DNA of 64,000 nt from Tricholomella constricta (lineage: Eukaryota; Basidiomycota; Agaricomycetes; Agaricales; Lyophyllaceae): assembly GCA_013368375.1 (NCBI GenBank), contig JAACJP010000039.1:124001-188000 (forward strand), in the 5' to 3' direction. The notes beneath the pieces were generated by a model that saw nothing but the letters and a program-made list of their open reading frames with translations, did not search any database and was not told the DNA's origin. A program made the translations under genes and the position numbers. Shown here in pieces: positions 36,541-46,764 of the stretch. Each line of letters opens with the position of its first letter. The first letter of the stretch is position 1.

Positions 36541-39500
36541 CTAGTCGTAATCGGTTCGCTCCTTTATCCGTAGAATACGCCAATACACCTAATATTGCTG
36601 CTATTCCGACGAGTGAACCGACCGACAAAGACGTACAAAACCCCTCCGACCCGACGACACCAATCGCAGTCGCAAAGCCGATCGCCCCGTCGCGTCGTGG
36701 CCTACCCCGCTGGGAAAAGCGACTCCCTAGTCGCTTCATCGCCGCTGCCTCCCCCTGCCCCAGATCCCTGTGGCTCAACGTCGAACTGGAGACCACCGAC
36801 ACCCAGGAGTCGCATGCCGTCACTGCCCTAGTGGACAGCGGAGCGACTGGCAGTTTCCTCAATGTTGCTTTCGTCGAGAAACACAAGCTCACAACCAAGG
36901 TGCTTAGTCGGCCATCCCCGGTTTACAATGTGGACGGCACTCTCAACGAAGGCGGTTCGGTCTCTTGCATCGTAGAAGCTGTCTTGCGATACAACGGTCA
37001 TACCGAACGAGCCATCTTCGGGGTCACCCAGTTAGGCAAGCAAGACATGATCCTCGGGTTCAACTGGCTTAAAAACCATAACCCCGAGATCGACTGGGAG
37101 ACCAAGGAGGTGAAGATGAGTCGCTGTCCGACGCAGTGCGGCACCTGCAAGGACGAGGTCAAAGCCGATCGGCGCGCACGCACCAAAGTGCGCGCAGCGA
37201 TCCGCGCCTGTCGAGCCGACGGTATACCGATGACTGAGCCCGACCTGCGAGCCCCGACCAACCCGTATGTTGAGGACGACTCTGATGAGGAGGAGTTCCT
37301 CCCCTACACCCCGGTCCTGGAGGAACCTGACCCAGAGTCTGACGACTTCCTGGTGGAAACCTTCCTGAGTGGCGATCGCATCTTCGCGACCGCGATCCAT
37401 CCGACTCCGACCGCCGAACATATTCGGGCCAGCCAAACGACATCGCAGCGACTTGCGGAAGCGCACGCTGCTAACTCCGTGCCCAGAACTTTCCGCGACG
37501 CAGTACCGACCCACCTCCACGACTTTGAAGATGTCTTCTCCAAAGTCGCATTCGATGAGCTTCCAGAGCGCAAGCAATGGGACCATGCCATCGAACTGGA
37601 GCCGGGCGCGTCGCCGACGGGCACGAAGGTCTACCCGCTCTCACCGGCAGAACAGGTCGAACTCGACGCGTTCCTCAAGGAGAACCTCGAGACAGGTCGC
37701 ATCCGACCGTCCAAGTCGCCCATGGCGTCGCCGGTCTTCTTCATCAAGAAGAAGGACGGGTCGCTCCGACTGGTTCAGGACTATCGGACGCTCAATGCGC
37801 TCACGGTGAAGAACCGATACCCGCTGCCCCTCATTAGCGAACTGGTGAATAACCTTCGCGGCGCGCGGTACTTCACCAAGTTGGACGTCCGATGGGGGTA
37901 CAACAACGTGCGGATCAAGGAAGGCGACGAGTGGAAGGCAGCGTTTCGGACGAATCGCGGCCTCTTCGAGCCGCTCGTCATGTTCTTCGGCCTCACGAAC
38001 AGCCCCGCCACATTTCAGACCATGATGAATGATATCTTCCGCGATCTGATCGCTGAAGGTGTTGTTTGCGTGTACCTCGATGACATCTTGATTTATACAA
38101 AGACGCTAGAGGAACACCATCGGGTCACGCGACTGGTACTGGACCGACTCCGCGAACATCAGCTGTTCTTAAAGCCCGAGAAATGCGAATTTGAGCAGAC
38201 TAAGATCGAGTATCTCGGGCTGATCATCTCGCAAGGGCAAGCGGAAATGGATCCGGTTAAAGTCGCTGGAGTGTTGGAATGGCCGGCGCCGAAGAACAAG
38301 AAGGAGGTGCAAGCGTTCCTAGGCTTCACCAATTTCTACCGACGGTTCATCCAGGACTTCTCGCACCACGCCCGACCCCTGTTCGATCTGACAGGCAAGG
38401 ACGTCGCCTGGCGATGGGGAGAGTCAGAGCAGTCGGCCTTTGCCCTTCTGAAGTCTGCGATCACATCGGGGCCAGTCCTCATGTTCCCCGACGACGATCG
38501 ACCGTACCGCATCGAAGCCGACTCGTCCGACTTCGCAACGGGCGCAGTCCTGTCGCAAGAGTCGCCGTCCGATGGCAAGTGGCACCCGGTCGTGTTCTAC
38601 TCGAAGAGCTTGAACGCCGTCGAGCGGAACTACGAGATCCATGACAAAGAGATGCTGGCGATCATCCGGTCTCTGGAGGAATGGCGACACTTCGTAGAAG
38701 GCGCAAAGCACAAGGTGGAGATCTGGACCGACCACAAGAACCTCGAGTACTTCCTCACCGCGAAGAAACTCAATCGGCGTCAAGCCCGATGGTCGCTTTA
38801 CCTCGCTAACTTCGACTTCGCCCTCCACCACCGTCCTGGCCGTAGCATGGGCAAACCCGACGCGTTATCGCGTCGCCCCGACCATGGCGACGGAAGCGCC
38901 GACAACGCCAACATCGTGCTGCTCAAACCAGAATTCTTCGCCGTTCGTGCAACTGAAGGCCTTGCACTGGTCGGAGAGGAGGATGATGTGCTGAAAGCGA
39001 TCCGCAAGGGCAATCGCGATGGGGCTCAGGAGGATGCGGTCGCGAAAGCGGCGCAACTGGTCAAAGCATCCAAGATCGCCGGCCGCTCCCTTCGCTTTGG
39101 CGAGTGGGGAGAGGAAGGCGGTCTGCTCACGTTCCGTGGACGGATCTATGTCCCGAACGTCCCAGACCTTCGCCGACGCATTGTGGAGCAGCACCACGAC
39201 TCCAAGGTCGCCGGTCACCCCGGTCGCTGGAAGACGCTCGAACTGGTGTCGCGCAACTACTGGTGGCCCCAGATGTCGCGCTTCATCGGTTCGTACACCA
39301 GCACCTGTGACATGTGTCTGCGCACGAAACCTCGCCGCCAACTCCCCGTCGGACAGCTGCAGCCGCTTCCCATCCCCGAAGGCCGATGGAATGTCGTATC
39401 GGTCGACTTCATCACCGAACTTCCAGAGTCCAACGGCCACGACGCGATCATGAATGTCGTGGATTCAGTTGGAAAGCGCGCGCACTTCATCGCGTCGCAC

Positions 39501-40538
39501 ACGACTTGTTCGGCCCTGGGAGCTGCGAACCTCTACCGTCGCCACGTCTGGAAGCTGCACGGTCTCCCCGACGCATTCGTCTCCGATCGAGGTCCACAGT
39601 TCGTCGCCGAGTTCACGCGCGAACTGTACAGACTCCTGGGTATCAAGCTGTCGGCCTCGACGGCGTACCACCCACAGACCGACGGACAGACAGAGCGTGT
39701 CAACCAGGAACTGGAACAGTTCTTGCGAGTCTTCTGCAATGAGCGCCAGAACGATTGGGAGGACCTCCTGCCCGACGCCGAATTCAGTTACAACAACCAT
39801 GTACATTCGGCGACGCAGCAGACCCCCTTCCTGCTTGACACTGGTCGGCATCCGCGCATGGGCTTTGAGCCGCGTCGGGGCGCTTCCAAGAACGAGTCAG
39901 CAGACGAGTTCGTGGAGCGCATGAAGGAAGCACAGGAGGAAGCCAAGGCAGCGCTTTCAAAGGCCAAAGACGACATGGAGCGGTATTACAACCAGCGGCA
40001 CGCCCCAACGCCCGACTACCAGCCTGGCGACAAGGTATACTTGGACGCGACCGACATTTCTACGACCCGACCGTCTAAGAAGTTGTTGCATCGCTACCTT
40101 GGCCCTTTCGTCGTGCAAAGGCGAGTCGGCCCGCTGGCATACCGCCTCCTGCTGCCTCAGTCCATGAAGCGCATCCACCCAGTCTTCCACGTCGTGAAGC
40201 TCATCCCCGCCATTGCTGATCCGATCGAAGGTCGTCGATCCGATCCCCCTCCGCCCCCCGACATAATCGACGACGAACCCCATTACGAAGTTGAAAAGAT
40301 CCTCGATAGCCGAACCTTCCGCAAAAAACTACAGTACAAGGTCCTGTGGAAGGGCTATGGTTACGAAGAAGCTTCTTGGGAACCTCGCGAAAATGTCGCC
40401 GCCCCCGATCTGGTACGCAAATTTCACCGCGACAACCCCGACGCCCCACGCCACATTCGTGGCATCTTCACTCTATCCCCCGCCATCTTTGCCACCGTCA
40501 CCCCGCACCGAGTCGTTGCGATTCAAAAGGGGGGGTGA
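36519..40538 (+). CDS. Pol of the inner element (protease-RT-RNase H-integrase-chromodomain)
   Basis: 1,339 codons are open from 36519 (a GTG) to the stop at 40536; the frame is also open upstream into the end of gag, so expression is most likely as a Gag-Pol fusion by -1 frameshifting. Visible in order: aspartic protease TALVDSGATGSFLN (near residue 105); RT with YLDDILIYTK; RNase H with IEADSSDFATGAVL, YEIHDKEMLAIIRSLEEW and WTDHKNLEYF; integrase with HHCC, DFITELPESNGHDAIMNVVD, SDRGPQFVAEF and TDGQTERVNQELEQF; a GPY/F module GPFVVQRRVGPLAYRLLLP; chromodomain YEVEKILDSRTF, then YKVLWKGYGYEEASWEPREN. All catalytic positions appear intact, so activity is plausible. Confidence 0.97.
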   Translation: MERTPPLSSRNRFAPLSVEYANTPNIAAIPTSEPTDKDVQNPSDPTTPIAVAKPIAPSRRGLPRWEKRLPSRFIAAASPCPRSLWLNVELETTDTQESHAVTALVDSGATGSFLNVAFVEKHKLTTKVLSRPSPVYNVDGTLNEGGSVSCIVEAVLRYNGHTERAIFGVTQLGKQDMILGFNWLKNHNPEIDWETKEVKMSRCPTQCGTCKDEVKADRRARTKVRAAIRACRADGIPMTEPDLRAPTNPYVEDDSDEEEFLPYTPVLEEPDPESDDFLVETFLSGDRIFATAIHPTPTAEHIRASQTTSQRLAEAHAANSVPRTFRDAVPTHLHDFEDVFSKVAFDELPERKQWDHAIELEPGASPTGTKVYPLSPAEQVELDAFLKENLETGRIRPSKSPMASPVFFIKKKDGSLRLVQDYRTLNALTVKNRYPLPLISELVNNLRGARYFTKLDVRWGYNNVRIKEGDEWKAAFRTNRGLFEPLVMFFGLTNSPATFQTMMNDIFRDLIAEGVVCVYLDDILIYTKTLEEHHRVTRLVLDRLREHQLFLKPEKCEFEQTKIEYLGLIISQGQAEMDPVKVAGVLEWPAPKNKKEVQAFLGFTNFYRRFIQDFSHHARPLFDLTGKDVAWRWGESEQSAFALLKSAITSGPVLMFPDDDRPYRIEADSSDFATGAVLSQESPSDGKWHPVVFYSKSLNAVERNYEIHDKEMLAIIRSLEEWRHFVEGAKHKVEIWTDHKNLEYFLTAKKLNRRQARWSLYLANFDFALHHRPGRSMGKPDALSRRPDHGDGSADNANIVLLKPEFFAVRATEGLALVGEEDDVLKAIRKGNRDGAQEDAVAKAAQLVKASKIAGRSLRFGEWGEEGGLLTFRGRIYVPNVPDLRRRIVEQHHDSKVAGHPGRWKTLELVSRNYWWPQMSRFIGSYTSTCDMCLRTKPRRQLPVGQLQPLPIPEGRWNVVSVDFITELPESNGHDAIMNVVDSVGKRAHFIASHTTCSALGAANLYRRHVWKLHGLPDAFVSDRGPQFVAEFTRELYRLLGIKLSASTAYHPQTDGQTERVNQELEQFLRVFCNERQNDWEDLLPDAEFSYNNHVHSATQQTPFLLDTGRHPRMGFEPRRGASKNESADEFVERMKEAQEEAKAALSKAKDDMERYYNQRHAPTPDYQPGDKVYLDATDISTTRPSKKLLHRYLGPFVVQRRVGPLAYRLLLPQSMKRIHPVFHVVKLIPAIADPIEGRRSDPPPPPDIIDDEPHYEVEKILDSRTFRKKLQYKVLWKGYGYEEASWEPRENVAAPDLVRKFHRDNPDAPRHIRGIFTLSPAIFATVTPHRVVAIQKGG
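40525..40538 (+). other. Polypurine tract of the inner element
   Basis: AAAAGGGGGGGTGA immediately precedes the 3' LTR and overlaps the end of pol. Expected plus-strand primer site. Confidence 0.85.
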
Positions 40539-41035
40539 TGTTAGGGGAACACCTGTTTGGTGATCACGTGACCATCCGATTCCTCGGACGAGCACGTGAC
40601 CGACCGCTCCCCAGATGATCGCGATCCCGACCCCGACGCTCCGCCCCAAGCATCGGTGTACATACTTATAACTTCCTGTCGTTACTTCCCCTTCCAGCGC
40701 GCGCCCGATCCCGATTCCCGACATCCTGACGTCGATCACCCGACCTCGTGCGCCTGCACCCTGAGCCACGAGGATCGGACAGCGTCGGGAACGTGTACAT
40801 ACACGCGCCGCTGCCCATCCGTTATCATTTACGTACCATACACCCCAGAGAGCCGGCCCTCAAGTAGTTACTCGTATATAGTCATCCTCCTGACATGGGG
40901 GAATCCTTTACTCTATTCTCATTGGATTCCCCTCTGCCAGGTAGGTCTACTTACGTTCTCTCTAATCGTACATAATATAACATTGGATTCCCCTCTGCCA
41001 GCACGACTAAGCTCTGCGCTGAGGTCGCCCTAACA
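40539..41035 (+). repeat. 3' LTR of the inner element
   Basis: 497 bases, matching 34675-35171 with one difference seen (A for G near 40736). Confidence 0.95.
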
Positions 41036-43132
41036 GTCTGGATCTATTCGCGCGTCAGCGCGTACATAGTCGTTGACGCTCTGCACCTCATTAGGTGCGT
41101 CTCCTTCAAAGTAGCGGGATAAGCAATCAGCTACTTTGTTCAGTTCTCCTTTTACATATGTAATGTCAAAGGTGAACCGAGACATATAATCGTTCCAGCG
41201 TCGTTGACGCGGTGACAGATTTACTTGAGTTTTGAAGAACTCTAGCGCTTTATGGTCTGTGATTACATGGATATTGTAACCAACCAATTTATCTTCCCAT
41301 TTTAATAGGGCTTCTAGAATCGCAAGAGTTTCGAGCTCGTGTACAGCATAATTTTGCTGAGCGCTCGTGAACTTCTTCGACATGAACCCAGCGGGCCGAC
41401 ATGTCTGCCAAGTGGGTCCTTGGCCGTACATGGCTCCGACGCCGGTCTTCGAGGCATCGCATATAAGCCATATAGGGTCTTTATTCTTAACGTCTATAGG
41501 CTGTATGACTGGTGTCCTACAACATATTTGTTTTATCATTTGAAAACACCGATCATGGATCGGTCTCCAATGAAACGGCAACCCGTTTTGCGTCATGGAC
41601 ATGAGGGGTCCCGTATACGCAGTAATATCAGGTAGGAAGTTACCCAAGTAATTTACTAGTCCGACGAACCGCTGAATATCATTATATGATCACGGTGTTC
41701 GCCATTCGCGTATGCGGCTTAGTTTATCGACATCAGGGTGTATACCGCGATCGTCGATAATGTGTCCAAGGCAATCAACGCGTTCAGCGTATAATTCGCA
41801 TTTCTTCCATTTCAGATACAAAGAAGCAGCTCTGAGTCTCTCGAATACTATTCGTAGGTGTTTCTCATGCTCTTCTATCGATTCTGAAAAGATAAAGATA
41901 TCATCCAGGTAGACATGCATGAATCTACCAATCAAGTCTCGAAAGGTTGACGTCATGAGTCTCTGGAATGTGGCAGGTGCGTTGCAGTCACCTATCTGCA
42001 TTATATTGCTGACATAGGTGCCGGCGATAGTCGCAAAGGCTGTTTTATGTACATCCTCTGGTCGTATACGCACTTGCTCATAGGCGTCGGTTAGATCAAT
42101 TTTTGATCTAATCTTCGCCCGTGCCACATCTTCCCGAATAATTTCTTGATCGGGTAGTGGCGTCACGTCTTTCACGGTGTTATCGTTCCGTTGACGTGCG
42201 TCGAGTGCAGTTCGTAGCGAACCATCTTTCTTCGGTATGCACAGTAGTGGGGCTGCTTGGCTGACGGACTGTGGCTCCCACCACTTAGCATCCACATAGC
42301 GGTTTATCTTCGCGTGGAATTCTTCTCTCAGCGAATTTGGGCACCGCGGTAAGTGATAGTGATACCGTGCATTCTCATCGATTAAATGGATCTCATGGTT
42401 AACTTCCCTCCACGGTGGTAACGTGTTAGGAGTTCCGTTCACCATATCTTGGAATTCATCGTGCCATTGCTGACGTAGGCGGGGATAATCTTCAGTAGTG
42501 AGTTTACTCTTGATTTTTATATTCCCATCCTTTCGTCGCTTCCCTTCCGCGGTTGGTTTCTCATACCTATCGCGGAGGGCTTGTATCCGTTCTTCCGTCT
42601 CATCTGGTACTTCCAGTCGTACTTGCCGTGACTGTGGTGTACTTCCTGTAGTACTACCAGCTATTGTCCCGACGTATACTGATGGTTCGGATATCTCGTC
42701 TGGGCGCGCATTGCGATATATCTCGCCTTGAGGCGCTTGGACTCGTGTATATGCACGCATGGACGCAATTACCTCGTTCCATTCAAATGGCATTCGAGGA
42801 TCGTACGCCCAATCAACGTGCGGATGTGGTACAGGTCGATCCCAAAATGTTCGCTTGGGTTTCTCCTGCGCCACTTGTGGCGACACTTGTGGTTCCGGTA
42901 ATTTTACCTTCTCCTCAGTGCTATCCAAATTATCGATTTGCGAAGATTTGGGTTCTTTGTGCTGCATTTTGTGTGTTTTGTATTTCTTTTCATACTCGGT
43001 TGACCCTTTCTCCCCCTGAAGAGTATCTATATACTCTTCCTCGCTCATCAGTAGACATGGCGCGTCCGACGGAAGACTATGCATTTTGTGCACCTCTTCC
43101 TCCGGAACGTCTTCTACTGTGACTCGTGGGAG
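41036..43132 (-). pseudogene. RT-RNase H part of outer-element pol (two stops, split)
   Basis: Same frame as gag-protease upstream, after TGA 43133-43135. RT blocks: IPKKDGSLRTALDARQRN, SKIDLTDAYEQVRI, and the catalytic HVYLDDIFIFS. An in-frame TGA at 41690-41692 follows REWRTP; reading resumes with RFVGLVNYLGNFLPD. RNase H: WLICDASKTGVGAMYGQ, AVHELETLAILEALLKWEDK and VITDHKALEFF. The frame runs into the inner insertion at 41040. The two stops and the insertion inactivate it. The first GTG or ATG after the upstream stop (about 43093) is not expected to be a real start. Confidence 0.9.
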
Positions 43133-46100
43133 TCAATCCCGGGGTTTATCCGTGGTACGATAGCGGCGCAGCCGTCCATCAGTATCCCGGAGGTCTACCT
43201 TCGTGGCTTCGGTTGATACACCGTTGACCACAACTGTATTCGTCGCGAAATCAAGGATAACTCCATGCTTTCGCATAAACGGTGTACCGATAATCATGTC
43301 ATATCGGTCAAAGTTTGCTATATCGACATACAGCTTTTCTTCAGATCCGTGTGTTTTAACTAACGCATCAGACCCAAAGTTCACTGTCGAGCGACTTCCA
43401 ATCGTTCCCAATTGCAGCGTTATCGGCGCGTCCAACGGGAACACGCGCAATCCCGCTACCTGGGAAAACGCCGGGGTTACGCCCGTAGTTGTACTACCCG
43501 AGTCCCATAGCGTCCACGCGTCGTGTCCGCCTACATTGACATATGTGGCCAAACACTCCTTGTCGTCGCGCTTATGCACTGGGCGAGCCTTAGCTACTTT
43601 CGATGCGCGAAGATGTACTTTGCGCATCTTTATCTGGCGAGTTTCATCCAACGGTAATTCCGTTATCGCCCTCAGGACTTCAGTCTCGCTGTCTCGGGAG
43701 TAGTAGTCATTATCATAGACATCGACCTCAATGAGTTCATCGCTGTCGCTGTCTACCAACGACTCAGGTGGATTATCCGCTTCATTAGCAGAGGTATGTC
43801 CACTCTCGTCATCAGCCTCATTCTCCTGATCCATGTCCGAATCATCATCCTCTTCATCAACTGCGGTCCGAGCTGCTCGTATCTGAGCACGCACGGGGTA
43901 CGGTTTCTGTTTACATTCTCTCGAGTAATGACCTTTCTTTCCGCATTTGTAGCAGATGACATCTGCCGCTGGTGACGGATTCGGTGTTGGAGATGAATGC
44001 AGTTGGGGGCGTTCCAACTGTCTATTGGGTGGCGCACCCGAGTTCGGGTCGGGGCGTGCTTGCACTCCCACCTTTCCTCCTCGTCCACGCAGTGGCGTAG
44101 CCACCACTCTCGCGTGTAGTCCTCCTGCTAAGGCGGACTTGCGAATGAAAGTGGTACCGATTCGCCCACCTCCGCGGGGCCTCGAAGATGTTACTTCGGG
44201 ATTCCGGCGCGAACGACGGCGTGAGTTTCGAGCAAGGTAGTGCGCAGCTGTCTTAGAGGCAGACTCATACGCCTTCGCCTCAGAGACAAACTCATCGACT
44301 GTATTTATCTCAGGTGACAATCCACCTTCCTTAATTAGGGCGACGAGCATATCTTTGGGTATACCTTCCAGGAAGGTATCACGCACGGTGTATTCGTCTG
44401 GGAACACAGCCATATTTTGTGCGTGGTCCATGAGCTCGTCATAAAACCCTTGAACTCCAATGCTCTCATTATAAGTAGCATCGTAGAAGTCCTCTCGTGC
44501 ATCCTGCATTGTTGACGGCTGTACAAAGCGATCATACAATCCAAGAATGACGTCTTCAAACGTCCAATGGCGTTGACGACGGTTTACATGAACGACGTGG
44601 CGCTGGTACCATGTCTTAGCTTCTCCTCTGAGAAACTCTGGTACAACGAGCACGCGTTCACGGTCGCGTTCATCGCCACCATACTGGCATGCGGCTAAAT
44701 GAACGCACACGTCCGTTAGCCACCTTTCAAGGTCGCTAAACTTGGTTCCTCCAGCGTATGGAGTTATAGTTTTGGACGCGTCGGATCGCCTCAATTTACT
44801 ACCCTCGGGAAGTTGCAAGCGTGTACCGAGTTGTTCTTCTAGCAGCGCTTTCAAGCGTACATGCATAGAATCTCGGCGTTGTTCCACAGCTTCAGCGACT
44901 CCGGGGTTTCGGGAAGTCGACCGCACTTGCGGAGGCATCGAGAACCCACGCCCAGGGGTTTCACTTGGTCTACCTGGGTTTCGTGATATAGGGTTCACGA
45001 CGCTCATTCCCCTACCGCGTCCACGAGCATTGGTAAAATGCGTACGAACTACGGGAGTCTCATGAGGAGGTCGATCTCTAGCAAATGTTTGCTGTTGATC
45101 ACGTCCCTGCAGGTGCTCATCGTAGGGGGCACTCTGCACATTATTATCCTGTTCGTGAGGTTGTCCAATCGACTCGAAATAAATGCTCTTCATTTGGTCG
45201 ACGGGCTGACGTCCGATAAAGATCACTCCCTGGTCATCGTAAACCGAATGACCCTGCTGCTGCAAGTCTCGATCCCGCTCGCGCTGGAGGGCGACTCTGT
45301 CTGCCCACGAGTCTGCCATTGGGTATCGACGGGATGCATTCCCAGGGACTTGTATCACAGGCGGTGATGTCTCAGTCGTGAACCGTAGTGTTTGAGCAGG
45401 TGCAGGCCTTTCCTCAATTGGTTTGACGCCGTCGTGTGTTTCATCCACACGATCCTCGATTTTTACAGGCGTGGTGAGCACAGGGCCGATGCTGTCGGCT
45501 GCTTGTGTTGTTCCTACTGTTGCTTGCGGAGCTTTCGGTGTCGAAGACCTCGATGCTTCCAAGACAGTGGCCATAGGATAGTTATCTATTTCGAAGCGAA
45601 TGCCTTCGATAACTAGCTTTACGAATTCGATACTGTTCATATCAGGCTCCGTGTCCATGATCGCACAGTGTACGTAGGCGGAGCCTAGCGCGTTCTCATT
45701 CATCTGAGTACGTCGACTAGCGTCTGGGACCATCGACTGGTATTCTGACCAGTAGAGGTGCACCTGGCGCTTGAGGAGGGGCGAGAACCTGAAGATGTTC
45801 AGGGTCCCGTTGTCCGATTCTGCCGTCGAGCTGACAGGCGATAACGCCCGTCGTCGAAGGTACGCACTCGTAACCGACTGGTTATCCGTGTTGGCGTGTA
45901 CCGGGGCTTGTACCGAAGACTGTGGCACAGCAGTGGGGGCCGGGGAGGCGGCGTACGCGGCGTACGCTTGTTGCAGAGCCAATCGTACGGGGCCATCGTC
46001 CGATGCATGTCTAAGACTCGCATCTTCAGCAGTTTCGACCCCCAGAGTGCCTAACCTTGCGGCTGGGCGCTCTGTGGCGTGCATTGATAGTAGCTCCAGG

Positions 46101-46276
46101 CTACTTACCGCTGTTGGTCCCTCTGCTGCTGCTACACCTTGCCCGACTTCGTCCGAACGACGTTGAGGCGGCACATAGGCTATAGGATGTCGCGGTACTG
46201 GCGGATCGACGATAGATTGTATCGTTGGTGTGTTTTCAGCGCTGGTAGCGCTCGGTGGTGCTCGGTTTGGATCCAT
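43133..46276 (-). CDS. Gag-protease of the outer element
   Basis: 1,047 residues from ATG 46276, only 114 bases after the 5' LTR. A long Pro/Ser/Thr-rich N-terminus is followed by a retrotransposon_gag core (near residues 515-680: FRGEAKTWYQRHVVHV, DRFVQPSTMQDAREDFYD), an Arg/Gly-rich linker, a CCHC knuckle CYKCGKKGHYSREC (near residue 790), an acidic stretch, and an aspartic protease with LWDSGSTTTG and a MIIGTPFM flap-side block (near residues 925-1010). TGA at 43133-43135 separates it in-frame from RT. This could be a natural read-through site or a C-to-T mutation of a CGA codon; nothing in the sequence decides. The Gag itself appears intact and is unusually long. Confidence 0.85.
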   Translation of the reverse strand: MDPNRAPPSATSAENTPTIQSIVDPPVPRHPIAYVPPQRRSDEVGQGVAAAEGPTAVSSLELLSMHATERPAARLGTLGVETAEDASLRHASDDGPVRLALQQAYAAYAASPAPTAVPQSSVQAPVHANTDNQSVTSAYLRRRALSPVSSTAESDNGTLNIFRFSPLLKRQVHLYWSEYQSMVPDASRRTQMNENALGSAYVHCAIMDTEPDMNSIEFVKLVIEGIRFEIDNYPMATVLEASRSSTPKAPQATVGTTQAADSIGPVLTTPVKIEDRVDETHDGVKPIEERPAPAQTLRFTTETSPPVIQVPGNASRRYPMADSWADRVALQRERDRDLQQQGHSVYDDQGVIFIGRQPVDQMKSIYFESIGQPHEQDNNVQSAPYDEHLQGRDQQQTFARDRPPHETPVVRTHFTNARGRGRGMSVVNPISRNPGRPSETPGRGFSMPPQVRSTSRNPGVAEAVEQRRDSMHVRLKALLEEQLGTRLQLPEGSKLRRSDASKTITPYAGGTKFSDLERWLTDVCVHLAACQYGGDERDRERVLVVPEFLRGEAKTWYQRHVVHVNRRQRHWTFEDVILGLYDRFVQPSTMQDAREDFYDATYNESIGVQGFYDELMDHAQNMAVFPDEYTVRDTFLEGIPKDMLVALIKEGGLSPEINTVDEFVSEAKAYESASKTAAHYLARNSRRRSRRNPEVTSSRPRGGGRIGTTFIRKSALAGGLHARVVATPLRGRGGKVGVQARPDPNSGAPPNRQLERPQLHSSPTPNPSPAADVICYKCGKKGHYSRECKQKPYPVRAQIRAARTAVDEEDDDSDMDQENEADDESGHTSANEADNPPESLVDSDSDELIEVDVYDNDYYSRDSETEVLRAITELPLDETRQIKMRKVHLRASKVAKARPVHKRDDKECLATYVNVGGHDAWTLWDSGSTTTGVTPAFSQVAGLRVFPLDAPITLQLGTIGSRSTVNFGSDALVKTHGSEEKLYVDIANFDRYDMIIGTPFMRKHGVILDFATNTVVVNGVSTEATKVDLRDTDGRLRRYRTTDKPRD

Positions 46277-46390
46277 CGCAGATAGATCTTCGTTTCAGGG
46301 TTGTGGTGATGGTGATGGCGCTGATAAGCGAGTCGACGTCGACGATAGAGAGCAGTTAAGCAGATAGCAAAGCTGGGTAGCTTAAAAAAG

Positions 46391-46624
46391 TATAACGGTT
46401 GTACGGGGTTGGGGGATCCTTGCGAGACACCAGACACGTTAAGCTAGACCAATCTGTGGGATTCTGCTAAGTACGTGTACAGGGTGAAGGTGCAAAGGAT
46501 TATCTAAGCATAAACTGTACAGGACATTTATATACGCATAACAAAGATGGTCGTGCATTACCAGACGGTAATGCCAAACAGGTCGCGTCTCAATATAGAC
46601 GTATTGTAACGCGCCGTCGTTACA
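46391..46624 (-). repeat. 5' LTR of the outer element
   Basis: 234 bases. The inner end has TATAACGG where the other LTR has TGTAACGG, a G-to-A change that removes the canonical terminal dinucleotide on this side. No tRNA-like priming site is obvious in the following bases (CTTTTTTAAGCTACCC on the minus strand). Confidence 0.95.
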
Positions 46625-46629
46625 AGTGG
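46625..46629. other. Target-site duplication AGTGG (right)
   Basis: Exact repeat of 30178-30182. Confidence 0.9.
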
Positions 46630-46764
46630 TGATGAAGGGCCAGAGGGACAAGCGGTGCTTAGAGACGATATCGGACTCATAGACATATTGTCTCTAGTAC
46701 TGATACATGATAACGAGGAAGAAGGGGATGGTTTTGCGTGAGGATGAAAGCGGCACGCCAGGTT

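Larger units (their letters stand above)
34675..41035 (+). mobile_element. Inner Ty3/Gypsy chromovirus, young and apparently complete
   Basis: 6,361 bases with 497-bp LTRs (TGTTAGGGG...CCTAACA), GTCTG target duplications, a self-complementary priming site, gag, pol with protease-RT-RNase H-integrase-chromodomain, and a polypurine tract before the 3' LTR. I found one difference between the LTRs (GTCGGTCACC versus GTCGATCACC). No stop or frameshift interrupts gag or pol except the gag/pol junction, which looks programmed. It is inserted in pol of the outer element, between RNase H and integrase, in the opposite orientation. Confidence 0.97.
30183..46624 (-). mobile_element. Outer Ty3/Gypsy LTR retrotransposon (split by a nested insertion)
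   Basis: Bounded by 234-bp LTRs (TGTAACG...CGTTACA) and AGTGG target duplications. It is transcribed on the minus strand: the 5' LTR is 46391-46624, the 3' LTR 30183-30416. Removing the nested element and one copy of its 5-bp duplication leaves about 10.1 kb. Gene order is gag-protease, RT-RNase H, integrase with chromodomain, then a long extra ORF. The pol order (RT-RH-IN) is that of Metaviridae. LTRs differ at two sites (both transitions). Three TGA stops and about four 1-base frameshifts, plus the inner insertion, show it is inactive. Confidence 0.95.

Noticed and set aside
43093..43095. GTG near 43093 as an independent start for outer pol
   Set aside because: It lies in the same frame as gag-protease across a single TGA; the reading is one polyprotein broken or read through at that stop.
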